Shown here one piece after another: positions 8,127-15,616 of a stretch of 64,000 nt of DNA. The notes beneath the pieces were generated by a model. That model was not told the origin of the DNA. It ran no database searches and saw only the letters and a program-made list of their open reading frames with translations. The stretch is taken from positions 124,001 to 188,000 of the forward strand of contig DUNN01000003.1 in NCBI GenBank assembly GCA_012839345.1, given 5' to 3'. A program made the position numbers and the translations under genes. Each line of letters starts with the position of its first letter. Position 1 is the stretch's first letter. Source of the DNA: Clostridiales bacterium (GTDB lineage Bacteria > Bacillota > Clostridia > Oscillospirales > Acutalibacteraceae).

Positions 8127-8807
8127 TTAGTAGTCCCTCCTCTTTACCAGTAATACGGCTACCCAAGTCAACAGCACAGAAAAGGCCATAGGGACACCCA
8201 TGAATCCTGCACCTTGAAGCAAATAAAAATACGGGAAGAAGTATTGTAAAAAATGCAACGGTGAGGTGGTTGTGAGGGTGGCGTACAATCCGAGTCCGGG
8301 AAGCAATAGTGCAAATATAAGTCCAATAAAATTGCTTCGAGATGATTTTGTGGTTACTACTGAAATCAAAAGGACAATGCTGTTAAAATATGCCATTGTC
8401 GAGAACGCAATAAACAGCTCCGCCGGACGAAAGACTTTGCCAACCACCGAAATGAAAAGAAAGCTACCCATTAAACAAATCATCCAAAATAGGGAAACTC
8501 CCAGCATCTTACCGACAACAATACCTGTCTTAGAAACTTTGGTCAGAAGCAAGCGGATTGTCTTTGTTTCCACTTCACCGTTAAAGCAACTGTGGGATAG
8601 GATTGTTGCAAATAGGAAACCGAAAATCAAGACCAGCAATCTCAAACTGGCATAGTATTCCTTCACATCAAGCTGTCCGCTTACCTTGGATAAACTATTT
8701 GTCACCCAAATACTGCCTGCGCTAAATAACAGAATAATGATAAGCGCCCTTACGCTTTTTATCAGGTTCCAAAATTCTCTTTTTGTGATTGCCCACACAC
8801 CAATCAC
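8127..8807 (-). CDS. ABC transporter permease
   Basis: A 226-residue integral membrane protein with about six hydrophobic segments (residues 15-38, 50-70, 100-125, 133-155, 165-190, 200-220). It starts MIGVWAITKREFWN, typical of ABC-2 type permeases. Its stop abuts the ATPase start, and its start overlaps the stop of the 59-residue membrane protein gene by 4 bases. It should form the channel for the ATPase encoded downstream. Confidence 0.88.
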   Translation of the reverse strand: MIGVWAITKREFWNLIKSVRALIIILLFSAGSIWVTNSLSKVSGQLDVKEYYASLRLLVLIFGFLFATILSHSCFNGEVETKTIRLLLTKVSKTGIVVGKMLGVSLFWMICLMGSFLFISVVGKVFRPAELFIAFSTMAYFNSIVLLISVVTTKSSRSNFIGLIFALLLPGLGLYATLTTTSPLHFLQYFFPYFYLLQGAGFMGVPMAFSVLLTWVAVLLVKRRDY

Positions 8808-8983
8808 CTCCGCTTTTTCCAGAAGTAATCGAAAACTAACTTTCCAGCAACCAAGAATGAAAATACGGCAACGAGGGTTACTCCTTTTACCACCAGAGCA
8901 GGCGCGCCTATAGTTTTTAAGACTGCCCCTCCGATCAAAGCCAACACAATCAGAGCGATAGCCCCCAATAATCCTTTTTTCAT
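8804..8983 (-). CDS. 59-residue membrane protein of the ABC operon
   Basis: The Met at 8983 is chosen because GGAGG stands 9 bases upstream. The protein begins MKKGLLGAIALIVLALIGGA and has two hydrophobic segments (about 4-24 and 30-50) and a basic tail FDYFWKKRR. It overlaps the permease start (ATGA). It is not recognised as a family. Candidate roles are an accessory subunit of the exporter or a small membrane peptide sensed by the neighbouring kinase. Confidence 0.7.
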   Translation of the reverse strand: MKKGLLGAIALIVLALIGGAVLKTIGAPALVVKGVTLVAVFSFLVAGKLVFDYFWKKRR

Positions 8984-8995
8984 GTTGTCTACCTC

Positions 8996-9039
8996 CAAAA
9001 AAAGTGCTACTACATTTCTTTGTAGAAACATAGTAGCAC
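8996..9039 (-). promoter_or_regulatory. Hairpin plus T7 tract directly before the RBS of the ABC genes
   Basis: GTGCTACTA (9004-9012) pairs with TAGTAGCAC (9031-9039); inner CTACA/TGTAG arms extend it. Read leftward, the stem is followed by TTTTTTT and then at once by GGAGG of the 59-residue gene. It could act as an attenuator or intrinsic terminator between the regulatory and transport genes. Confidence 0.6.
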
Positions 9040-9097
9040 CAATAGCTAAAGAAAATAGCTGGTCGTCATATTTGATGGACTAAGATGTCATTATTGT

Positions 9098-10378
9098 CTA
9101 AACATTATACAGGACAATGGAAATCTGAAATAAGTAGTCTTGAGCAATCAGTTTTATAGTTCCGTTAAATTGATCCACCACTTGCTGAACACTTTTCATC
9201 CCAAACCCATGCAATTCTGAATCCGTTTTTTCGCTTTTGAGAGGAAGCTGTTTTTCGGCTACTGCCATTGGATTTGAAATCCGAATAAACATGATATGGT
9301 TGGTATAGGAAATCTGTATTTTTGCCTCTCGTTTCTCTTTTGGGAGCTGGAGGCATTCATCCATCACATTGTCCAAAAGATTTCCTAATAAAGTGGTGGC
9401 TTCACAAAAATCCATTCTTATCCCTTTGGGAAGCAGTATATTTGTACTTACTTTGACATCATACCCTATCAACTCTGAAATTTTGATATTAAGTATTGTA
9501 TCTATGGAAGAATTGCCCGTTACAATTATTTTTTCAATTTGATTGACTTGCCCTCCGATTTCTTTCAGATATTGACCGAGATTTTCCATCTGTTTTTCTT
9601 CAAACATTGTCGTGATTGCGTTGATTTGGTTCCTCATGTCGTGCTGGAGCAAGCGTACTTTTGCGTGATTTTCTTCAACAGCGAGATAGTATTTTTCCTG
9701 CATTTTAATTTGTTGTTTCAATACAGCAGCGTCTATTCTTGTACTCAATAATTCGGAAAATTTACCGAATAGATAGAACACCATAATGTTAATAAAGAAA
9801 ACGGCGAACAGTATAATAACTTGGTTTCGCCCAATACCGCTTGCATTGTCTCCATTTAGTGCAACCATGCGAGAAAAAGCGGGAACGCAAATCAAACTGG
9901 CAGCCGGAATTGATAGGAGAACCAGCCACATTTTTCTGGGGAGATCAACCAAGACAGATTGATTGAAATGCCTTGTAGTTTCGGCCATTACAGCAAAAAT
10001 CACATGAGAAGCCAAAATTGTGAATATGCCGATTGTTATTTCATCCTTGAAAAATGCTATAGCAATTGTAAATGATAAGATGAATGATAAGACTGCCAAA
10101 GAAATCAGCACAACTTGGAACAACACTTTGTTTTTCTTTCCGCCCTGATATGCTCCCATCCAAGCGGAACTAGCCAACACCATTCCCCATAATATCATTG
10201 CTGGTATGGCAAAAATCATTACTGTGGCCGCAAGGACGACAATCACTAGACGTATAGCAAACTTCCACCTATTCCAACAAACGGCTCCATAGAGATGTTG
10301 GTGGTATCGTAATATAAAGATGCTATCCACTATATTGAGTAATAGTATTAGAAAGAATAGCAAAATCAGTTCACCCAT
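9098..10378 (-). CDS. AgrC-like sensor histidine kinase (GHKL type)
   Basis: A 426-residue membrane kinase. About six transmembrane segments fill residues 1-210. A dimerisation/phosphoacceptor part follows with LLQHDMRNQINAI (His about 245), then the GHKL ATPase domain with GNLLDNVMDEC (N box) and HGFGMKSVQQVV (G box). Start ATG at 10378 is preceded by GGAGGT. It overlaps the response regulator stop by 8 bases, so they are translationally coupled. Family precedent is peptide sensing; the signal here is unknown. Confidence 0.9.
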   Translation of the reverse strand: MGELILLFFLILLLNIVDSIFILRYHQHLYGAVCWNRWKFAIRLVIVVLAATVMIFAIPAMILWGMVLASSAWMGAYQGGKKNKVLFQVVLISLAVLSFILSFTIAIAFFKDEITIGIFTILASHVIFAVMAETTRHFNQSVLVDLPRKMWLVLLSIPAASLICVPAFSRMVALNGDNASGIGRNQVIILFAVFFINIMVFYLFGKFSELLSTRIDAAVLKQQIKMQEKYYLAVEENHAKVRLLQHDMRNQINAITTMFEEKQMENLGQYLKEIGGQVNQIEKIIVTGNSSIDTILNIKISELIGYDVKVSTNILLPKGIRMDFCEATTLLGNLLDNVMDECLQLPKEKREAKIQISYTNHIMFIRISNPMAVAEKQLPLKSEKTDSELHGFGMKSVQQVVDQFNGTIKLIAQDYLFQISIVLYNV

Positions 10379-11084
10379 TTCCACACCTCCATTCTATATA
10401 TTCCATGTGACGTTGTTTTACACTGTCACGAAATTTCTTGCTGATTGGAACTGTCTTTCCGTTTATCAAGGTTATTTCTGTTTCTGTAATGCAGCGAATG
10501 TGTTCCATATTAACAAGAAAGGAAGTATGGCACTGCAAAAATAAACCTGCGTCCAAGTCACTAAACACTTTTGAAATTTTCCCGTAAAAATCCCATTCGC
10601 CAGCGGTTGATACAAGACGCACCTTTCGTAGGTTTCCTTCAAAATATAAAATTTCATCATAGGCAACTTGGAATTGCTGCTTACCGATTTTAAAGAAAAA
10701 CAGTTTTTTGGCGGTGTTTATCTGTGAAATAGCATCTCTCAAAACCGTATTTAACTGATCCTTCTGGACTGGCTTTATCAAAAACCGAAATGGAAGCACC
10801 TCAAACACTTGATATACATAATCCTGATGATCGGTGATAAAGATTATCAGAGCATTTTTATCGCGCTCTCGGATATAGACAGAGGTTTCAATACCATTTC
10901 TCCCTGGCATTTCAATATCCATAAAAAGAATATTGAAAGAAGTTTTTTCTTGCTCCATGTAATGAATGAGATCATCACCAGAAGTAAAGATTTCATATTC
11001 AATATTCTGCACCTCCAAAGAAGATAAATAATCCTCCAAGTATGCAGCAACTATATTGTTATCTTCACAAACCGCTATTTTCAT
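10371..11084 (-). CDS. LytTR-type response regulator (AgrA-like)
   Basis: A 237-residue regulator. The receiver domain (1-120) has acidic EDNN near residue 7, phosphoacceptor Asp in LFMDIEMPG (about 56) and Lys in FLIKPVQKDQL (about 106). A LytTR DNA-binding domain follows (about 140-235; YFEGNLRKVRL, FLQCHTSFLVNMEHI). Start ATG at 11084 is chosen with GGAG upstream; a TTG-initiated extension to 11102 is also open. It should activate the ABC genes or its own operon after phosphorylation by the kinase encoded downstream. Confidence 0.93.
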   Translation of the reverse strand: MKIAVCEDNNIVAAYLEDYLSSLEVQNIEYEIFTSGDDLIHYMEQEKTSFNILFMDIEMPGRNGIETSVYIRERDKNALIIFITDHQDYVYQVFEVLPFRFLIKPVQKDQLNTVLRDAISQINTAKKLFFFKIGKQQFQVAYDEILYFEGNLRKVRLVSTAGEWDFYGKISKVFSDLDAGLFLQCHTSFLVNMEHIRCITETEITLINGKTVPISKKFRDSVKQRHMEYIEWRCGNG

Positions 11085-11088
11085 ATCA

Positions 11089-11286
11089 TCATGCTCCGCC
11101 AAACTGTTTTAAGTTCTTTCCTTGTTTTGTTCTCATATCTACCGGCTTTTCCGCATCTTTTGGAATCAGCCAGATTGTAGCCATCTTCACAGCGCCGGGA
11201 ATACGGCCACCGGCACAATAATAGTTTACTCGGCGAGGTGTTACTCCCCATTTTTCACTAGCTTCTTTCAAAGTTATATAGTCCAT
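11089..11286 (-). CDS. Small helix-turn-helix protein heading the two-component operon
   Basis: A 65-residue DNA-binding protein beginning MDYITLKEASEKWGVTPRRV, a MerR/excisionase-like HTH followed by the GRIPGAVKMATIWLIPKD wing. The RBS AAGGAGGTG is clear, and a sigma-A promoter lies at 11307-11335. It ends 4 bases before the response regulator ATG. It may autoregulate the operon. Confidence 0.85.
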   Translation of the reverse strand: MDYITLKEASEKWGVTPRRVNYYCAGGRIPGAVKMATIWLIPKDAEKPVDMRTKQGKNLKQFGGA

Positions 11287-11306
11287 GGCGCACCTCCTTA
11301 AAACAC

Positions 11307-11335
11307 ATTATAGTTCTGTTGCTCGAACAAAGCAA
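11307..11335 (-). promoter_or_regulatory. Promoter of the HTH/response-regulator operon
   Basis: Read leftward: TTGCTT, 17-base spacer, perfect TATAAT (11307-11312 in plus coordinates). Confidence 0.7.
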
Positions 11336-11357
11336 GAAACAGAATATGAATAATAAA

Positions 11358-11374
11358 ATGTAGTTTTACTACAT
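11358..11374. promoter_or_regulatory. Palindromic operator between two divergent regulators
   Basis: ATGTAGT-TTT-ACTACAT, a perfect 7+3+7 palindrome in the 144-base gap between the leftward HTH operon and the rightward XRE gene. It is probably bound by one of the two encoded HTH proteins. Confidence 0.55.
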
Positions 11375-11430
11375 ATAGCAACATTCCACAGGCAAAGTAT
11401 GAAATATACAATGTAAGTGGGTGATGCAAT

Positions 11431-11799
11431 ATGGCGAACATCAAAGATTGCCCCGGTTTTGAAACTTTCGGTGCCGATGTAAAAGCCGCACGGAGCGCAA
11501 AGCATCTGTCGCGCAAGACATTGGCGGAGATTGTCAATATCGACTCCCGGTATCTCGCAAATATCGAGAATGAGGGTACGATCCCCAGTTTGCCGGTTAT
11601 CATACAGCTTATCAAAGTGTGTGGACTTCCCGTAGAACGGTACTTCAATCCAGAGGTCATGCGGGAGGAAAGCGCACAGCGGCAGCGTATCAGCCACAAA
11701 CTGAAACTCTGTCCGGAGCAGTATTTGGACATCATCGAAGGTGCGCTTGACGGGGCGCTGAAAACTAAAGAATCAGCGGATGAAACGGAGGGTGTATGA
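11431..11799 (+). CDS. XRE-family transcriptional regulator
   Basis: A 122-residue protein with a Cro/C1-type HTH at about 13-68 (GADVKAARSAKHLSRKTLAE, then ENEGTIPSLPVIIQLIKVCG). The C-terminal half is helical. It lies upstream of oriT and the mobilisation genes and may control transfer. The start has GTGGGTGATG before it. A GC-rich terminator follows. Confidence 0.88.
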   Translation: MANIKDCPGFETFGADVKAARSAKHLSRKTLAEIVNIDSRYLANIENEGTIPSLPVIIQLIKVCGLPVERYFNPEVMREESAQRQRISHKLKLCPEQYLDIIEGALDGALKTKESADETEGV

Positions 11800-11825
11800 A
11801 AATATCCTCCGTTTTCGTTTCCTCT

Positions 11826-11850
11826 GGGCGGCTCTGCCGCCCTTTTCTTT
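11826..11850 (+). terminator. Terminator of the XRE gene
   Basis: GGGCGGC-TCT-GCCGCCC (11826-11842) followed by TTTTCTTTTT. Confidence 0.85.
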
Positions 11851-11933
11851 TTGAAAAAATCCGGGATTTTGTGGGCAGACGAAGGTAGTTCCGGCATTGT
11901 ATTTACGGGGGGAAGGAGCGTAGAGCAAGCACA

Positions 11934-11953
11934 GCAAGTGTGGCCACACTTGC
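11934..11953. other. Probable oriT core palindrome
   Basis: A perfect 20-base palindrome GCAAGTGTGGCCACACTTGC lies about 90 bases upstream of mobC and the relaxase gene, in a 246-base non-coding gap. Position and form match origins of transfer of MobP-type relaxases. The nick site is not identified. Confidence 0.55.
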
Positions 11954-12045
11954 GAATTTTTGCTTTACGGAACCCCTTGCCCCTAAACACAAAATTGCTT
12001 GTTGGATACTCCCAAACCCTTATCCAGAAAGGATGGCACCGCCCT

Positions 12046-12375
12046 ATGGTAAATCGAAAACGCCCCATCATCCTGCGCTGTCCGGTAACAGCGGAAGAAC
12101 GGCTGCTGATTGAGCAGAAGATGGCCCAGCTCCAGACAAAGCGGATCGGTGCCTACCTGCGGAAGATGGCGATTGACGGATATATCATCCAGGTGGACAC
12201 CAGGGACATTAAGGAGATGAACAAGCTCCTGTCCGCCATTGGCCGGAACATCAATCAGATCGCCAAGCGGGTCAATGCTGGAGGCCCTACCTATCAGGCC
12301 GATATGGAGGAAATCCGGGAAAGGCTGGATCAGATATGGCAGTTACAAAGACGCATCCTATTAAGTCAACGCTGA
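12046..12375 (+). CDS. mobC: MobC-like relaxosome accessory protein
   Basis: A 109-residue protein of the plasmid mobilisation MobC type: MVNRKRPIILRCPVTAEERL, then a ribbon-helix-helix-like part with RIGAYLRKMAIDGYI and SAIGRNINQIAKRVN. The family helps the relaxase open oriT. The start at 12046 is supported by AGAAAGGATGG upstream; the open frame extends further but carries no better start. It overlaps the relaxase start by 40 bases. Confidence 0.85.
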   Translation: MVNRKRPIILRCPVTAEERLLIEQKMAQLQTKRIGAYLRKMAIDGYIIQVDTRDIKEMNKLLSAIGRNINQIAKRVNAGGPTYQADMEEIRERLDQIWQLQRRILLSQR

Positions 12376-13679
12376 AAGCGGCCATTGACTATATCTGCAA
12401 TCCCGACAAGACGGACGGAAAGCTACTGGTGTCCTCCTTTGGCTGCGCCGCCGAGACCGCCGACATTGAATTTGAATGGACACGCCGCCATTCCATCGAC
12501 AAGGGCACGCATCTGGGCCGCCACCTGATCCAAGCCTTTGAGCCTGGGGCGGTCTCTGCCGAGGAAGCCCATGAGATCGGGATGCAGCTGGCAAAAGAAA
12601 TATTGGGTGGCAAGTACGAGTTTGTACTTACCACCCATATTGACAAGGGGCATATTCACAACCATCTGATTTTTAATGCGGTCAGCTTCACCGACCACAA
12701 GCACTACCATTCCAACAAGCGCAGCTACCATGAGATACGCCGGGCCAGTGACCGGCTGTGTCGAGAACACGGCCTGTCCGTCATTGTCCCCGGTCAGGAC
12801 AGGGGCAAGAGCTACATCGAGCATCAGGCCGCACAGAACGGCACCAGCTTCAAAGCAAAGCTGAAAGCCGCCATCGACCGACTGATCCCCGTGTCCTCCA
12901 GCTTAGACGATTTGCTCACTCGGTTGCAGCGGGAAGGCTATGAGATCAAGCACGGGAAGTATATCTCAGCCAGAGCGCCGGATCAGGAACGGTTCACCCG
13001 ACTCAAAACCCTGGGTGCCGATTACACGGAAGAAGCCATTGCCACGCGGATTGCCGGAGGCCCCAGACCCTCCAGACAGCCCCAACAGCGCAGCGGGAAG
13101 GTCAGCCTACTCATTGACATTCAGAACAATATCAAGGCCCAGCAGAGTGCCGGATACCAGCGGTGGGCGACCATTGAGAATCTGAAACGGGCGGCCGCCA
13201 CCATGAACTTTCTCACCGAACACGGCATCGGCAGCTATGAGGAATTGGTGGAGCGGTGTGACGCCGTTGCCGCCGCATCCATCCGCACAAGGGAAAGCCT
13301 GCGGGATACAGAACAGCGGATCGCCGACCTTTCCCTCCTGGGAAAGCAGATCGACACCTACCGCAAGCTGAAGCCCATCTATGACCGATATAAAGCATCA
13401 AAGGACAAGGAAAAATTCCTGCGTGGCTTTGAGAGCGAGATCATCTTATTCGAGGCGGCAGTTAAGGAAATCAAGAAGGCCGGACTCACTAAACTTCCTT
13501 CAGCCGAAAAGTTGAAAGCAGAACTGGACGGACTCTCCACCCGCAAGGCTGCCCTGCAAGCAGAGCTTCGAAAGGTGCAGCATGAGGAAACAGAATACGA
13601 TACTCTAAGGAAAAATGTGAGCGTATTGCTAAGCCAAAAGTCCAAAGTCGAAACCCGGAACATCTTAGAACTGCAATGA
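12336..13679 (+). CDS. MobA/VirD2-like relaxase
   Basis: A 447-residue DNA strand-transferase expected to nick oriT and pilot the strand to the recipient. The relaxase domain occupies about 1-170 with the metal-binding motif HIDKGHIHNHLIFN (about 100-113); the catalytic Tyr is probably in the N-terminal AIDYICNP segment. The C-terminal 270 residues are helical and charged. It overlaps mobC and ends 80 bases before the convergent helicase gene. Fairly short for the family, but no break is seen. Confidence 0.92.
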   Translation: MAVTKTHPIKSTLKAAIDYICNPDKTDGKLLVSSFGCAAETADIEFEWTRRHSIDKGTHLGRHLIQAFEPGAVSAEEAHEIGMQLAKEILGGKYEFVLTTHIDKGHIHNHLIFNAVSFTDHKHYHSNKRSYHEIRRASDRLCREHGLSVIVPGQDRGKSYIEHQAAQNGTSFKAKLKAAIDRLIPVSSSLDDLLTRLQREGYEIKHGKYISARAPDQERFTRLKTLGADYTEEAIATRIAGGPRPSRQPQQRSGKVSLLIDIQNNIKAQQSAGYQRWATIENLKRAAATMNFLTEHGIGSYEELVERCDAVAAASIRTRESLRDTEQRIADLSLLGKQIDTYRKLKPIYDRYKASKDKEKFLRGFESEIILFEAAVKEIKKAGLTKLPSAEKLKAELDGLSTRKAALQAELRKVQHEETEYDTLRKNVSVLLSQKSKVETRNILELQ

Positions 13680-13759
13680 ATTAAAATAAGACCAACATAT
13701 TTTTGATTAGAAGCTGATGCACCGTCAACCCTTAATATACTACTTAAAATAAATTTGAT

Positions 13760-15616
13760 TTAGCATTTAATAATCTTTGCGGTGCCCGGAGTTGTTAATA
13801 ATTCAAAAAACTCGTTAATTTGATCATGTGATTGCTTAGGATAGATACTCGAATAACGAAACTCGCAGAAGGTGAATAGGAGCTCGCTTTTTGCGCGAGA
13901 TAGCGCAACAAAAAAAGCGCATCTATCCTCTTCGGGTTGATTCTTGAAATTCCAAAATGCCGAATCTTCTAGTCCTACAAAATAAACAACATCGTATTCC
14001 AATCCCTTGCTTTTGTGGATTGTCATGATGGGGACGGAATGCAAGCCTTCAAAATTTTCTATGGCAAGCGACCAATTTATATGCGTTTTTTCAAGCTCTA
14101 CCCACATATACTTTTGGAATTTGGTTAATTGATCAATTAAATATGAACCTTGGTTATACGCTGGAAACATAGCTTTTATACGCTGGCCTCCAAAAAAATG
14201 CACTGCATGTTTCAGCAAAACATGTAAATCCGTTTTACATGTAATATTACTCATCATTATGTGCAATTGCTCTATTTCTGCGCTAATGGCATCCAGCATT
14301 TTAAAGTAACCATCGTTTAATTGGGAATAATCCATATTCCAAAGGTCTGCTGTTATAGATATAATAAATTCCCATTCATGAGGATGCTTCAAATCATTGG
14401 CTAATTTCAAAATCGAAAGTAATATTTCTACAATAGGCTCTTTGATTAGGTTTTGATAGTCATCCTCTATACGTGCATAAATATAGCGCTTATCTAGTTC
14501 CTCGATTATTTTTTGAGAATATTCTTTGGGCTTTTGTTTACAAAGAATACATAGCTGATTTGGTTTAATTCCAGACTTGATCTTTTTCGATATATGTTCA
14601 GCTATTGATATAGCCTCATTATCTTCATTACTAGCAATAAGTAATGTTATAATTCCATCATCTGGTCTCCATTTATTAGAAGTATGCGTTACTGTATCTC
14701 TTTCATTTAGTGACACATACATTCTTTTCTGCAAGTCAACAAGTCTTGGAGCTGAACGATGATTCATAACTAATTTTAGTTTCTCGGCATTAAAATCTCT
14801 TTCAAAATCAATGAATATCGTCTTTACGGCCCCTGCCCACACCATGATTCTTTGCTTGTTGTCTCCAACAGCAGTTAATATTGAACCCGAATGTAAAAAG
14901 CACTCTTTGACCATCTTATATTGTAAGTAGGTCGTATCTTGAAACTCATCCAGAAAAACATGTTTGAAGGTAAGTTGTAAAACTCGTTTGATTTTCGGGT
15001 TGGTCCTGATTATAAATTCTGCCAGAATACAAATCATTTTGAACGATAATGTCGGTTTATAGTCATCAAACCCATTTAGTAACAATTTCCAGACTATTTC
15101 ACCTAAATTGTTTTGACTGAAAGGTAATTCCACAGAAGATAATACATAGTCGTAGTAAGCTTTCAACTTAGAAGAACGCCAGTTACAAGGATTGTTAAAT
15201 CCAGCTTTTTTGAATGCTGCGTCTATAGTTTCGCTGTCATTAACCAAGTATGAAACGGCAGGCCTTAAATTTTCGGGCAAAGCAAAGTGAAAATGATCCA
15301 AAATGCTTTTAGAAAATGCATCATAAGTCATAGACACGAATCGACTCTCGATTTCGTCTCCGCAGCGCTTTACAACTCTCTTTTTTAAATTTTCTGCAGC
15401 ATCTTTTTTAAAACTAATTGCCAGTATTTTTTGCGGAAATCTGCAAATGTTTGTTTGAAAAAGATAACTTGCTTTTTGTGCCAATAACTCGGTTTTTCCA
15501 GCCCCCGGCCCAGCAATTACAAGAACATTTTTTTGCGTTCTAACTGCACAATTGGCACATTCCTCTAATACAATGCCGTCGCAAGGGCTCCATTTTTCCG
15601 GTGCAACAATTCTCAT
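13760..15616 (-). CDS. UvrD/PcrA-like helicase of a Gabija-like pair (GajB-like)
   Basis: A 618-residue superfamily 1 helicase. Walker A is AGPGAGKT (35-42), motif II FLDEFQDT (about 219), motif III GDNKQRIMVWAGA, motif V HKSKGLEYD (about 532) and motif VI VALSRAK (about 570). Its ATG overlaps the stop of the OLD-type nuclease gene by 4 bases, the GajA-GajB arrangement of Gabija anti-phage defence. Longer than the classic GajB of about 490 residues. AT-rich compared with the conjugation genes, so probably acquired cargo. Family assignment is secure; the defence role is inferred from the pairing. Confidence 0.85.
   Translation of the reverse strand: MRIVAPEKWSPCDGIVLEECANCAVRTQKNVLVIAGPGAGKTELLAQKASYLFQTNICRFPQKILAISFKKDAAENLKKRVVKRCGDEIESRFVSMTYDAFSKSILDHFHFALPENLRPAVSYLVNDSETIDAAFKKAGFNNPCNWRSSKLKAYYDYVLSSVELPFSQNNLGEIVWKLLLNGFDDYKPTLSFKMICILAEFIIRTNPKIKRVLQLTFKHVFLDEFQDTTYLQYKMVKECFLHSGSILTAVGDNKQRIMVWAGAVKTIFIDFERDFNAEKLKLVMNHRSAPRLVDLQKRMYVSLNERDTVTHTSNKWRPDDGIITLLIASNEDNEAISIAEHISKKIKSGIKPNQLCILCKQKPKEYSQKIIEELDKRYIYARIEDDYQNLIKEPIVEILLSILKLANDLKHPHEWEFIISITADLWNMDYSQLNDGYFKMLDAISAEIEQLHIMMSNITCKTDLHVLLKHAVHFFGGQRIKAMFPAYNQGSYLIDQLTKFQKYMWVELEKTHINWSLAIENFEGLHSVPIMTIHKSKGLEYDVVYFVGLEDSAFWNFKNQPEEDRCAFFVALSRAKSELLFTFCEFRYSSIYPKQSHDQINEFFELLTTPGTAKIIKC

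Noticed and set aside
11298-12071. 257-residue minus-strand frame over the XRE gene and oriT region
   Set aside because: It runs through the XRE gene, a terminator and the palindrome, has no RBS and low-quality composition.
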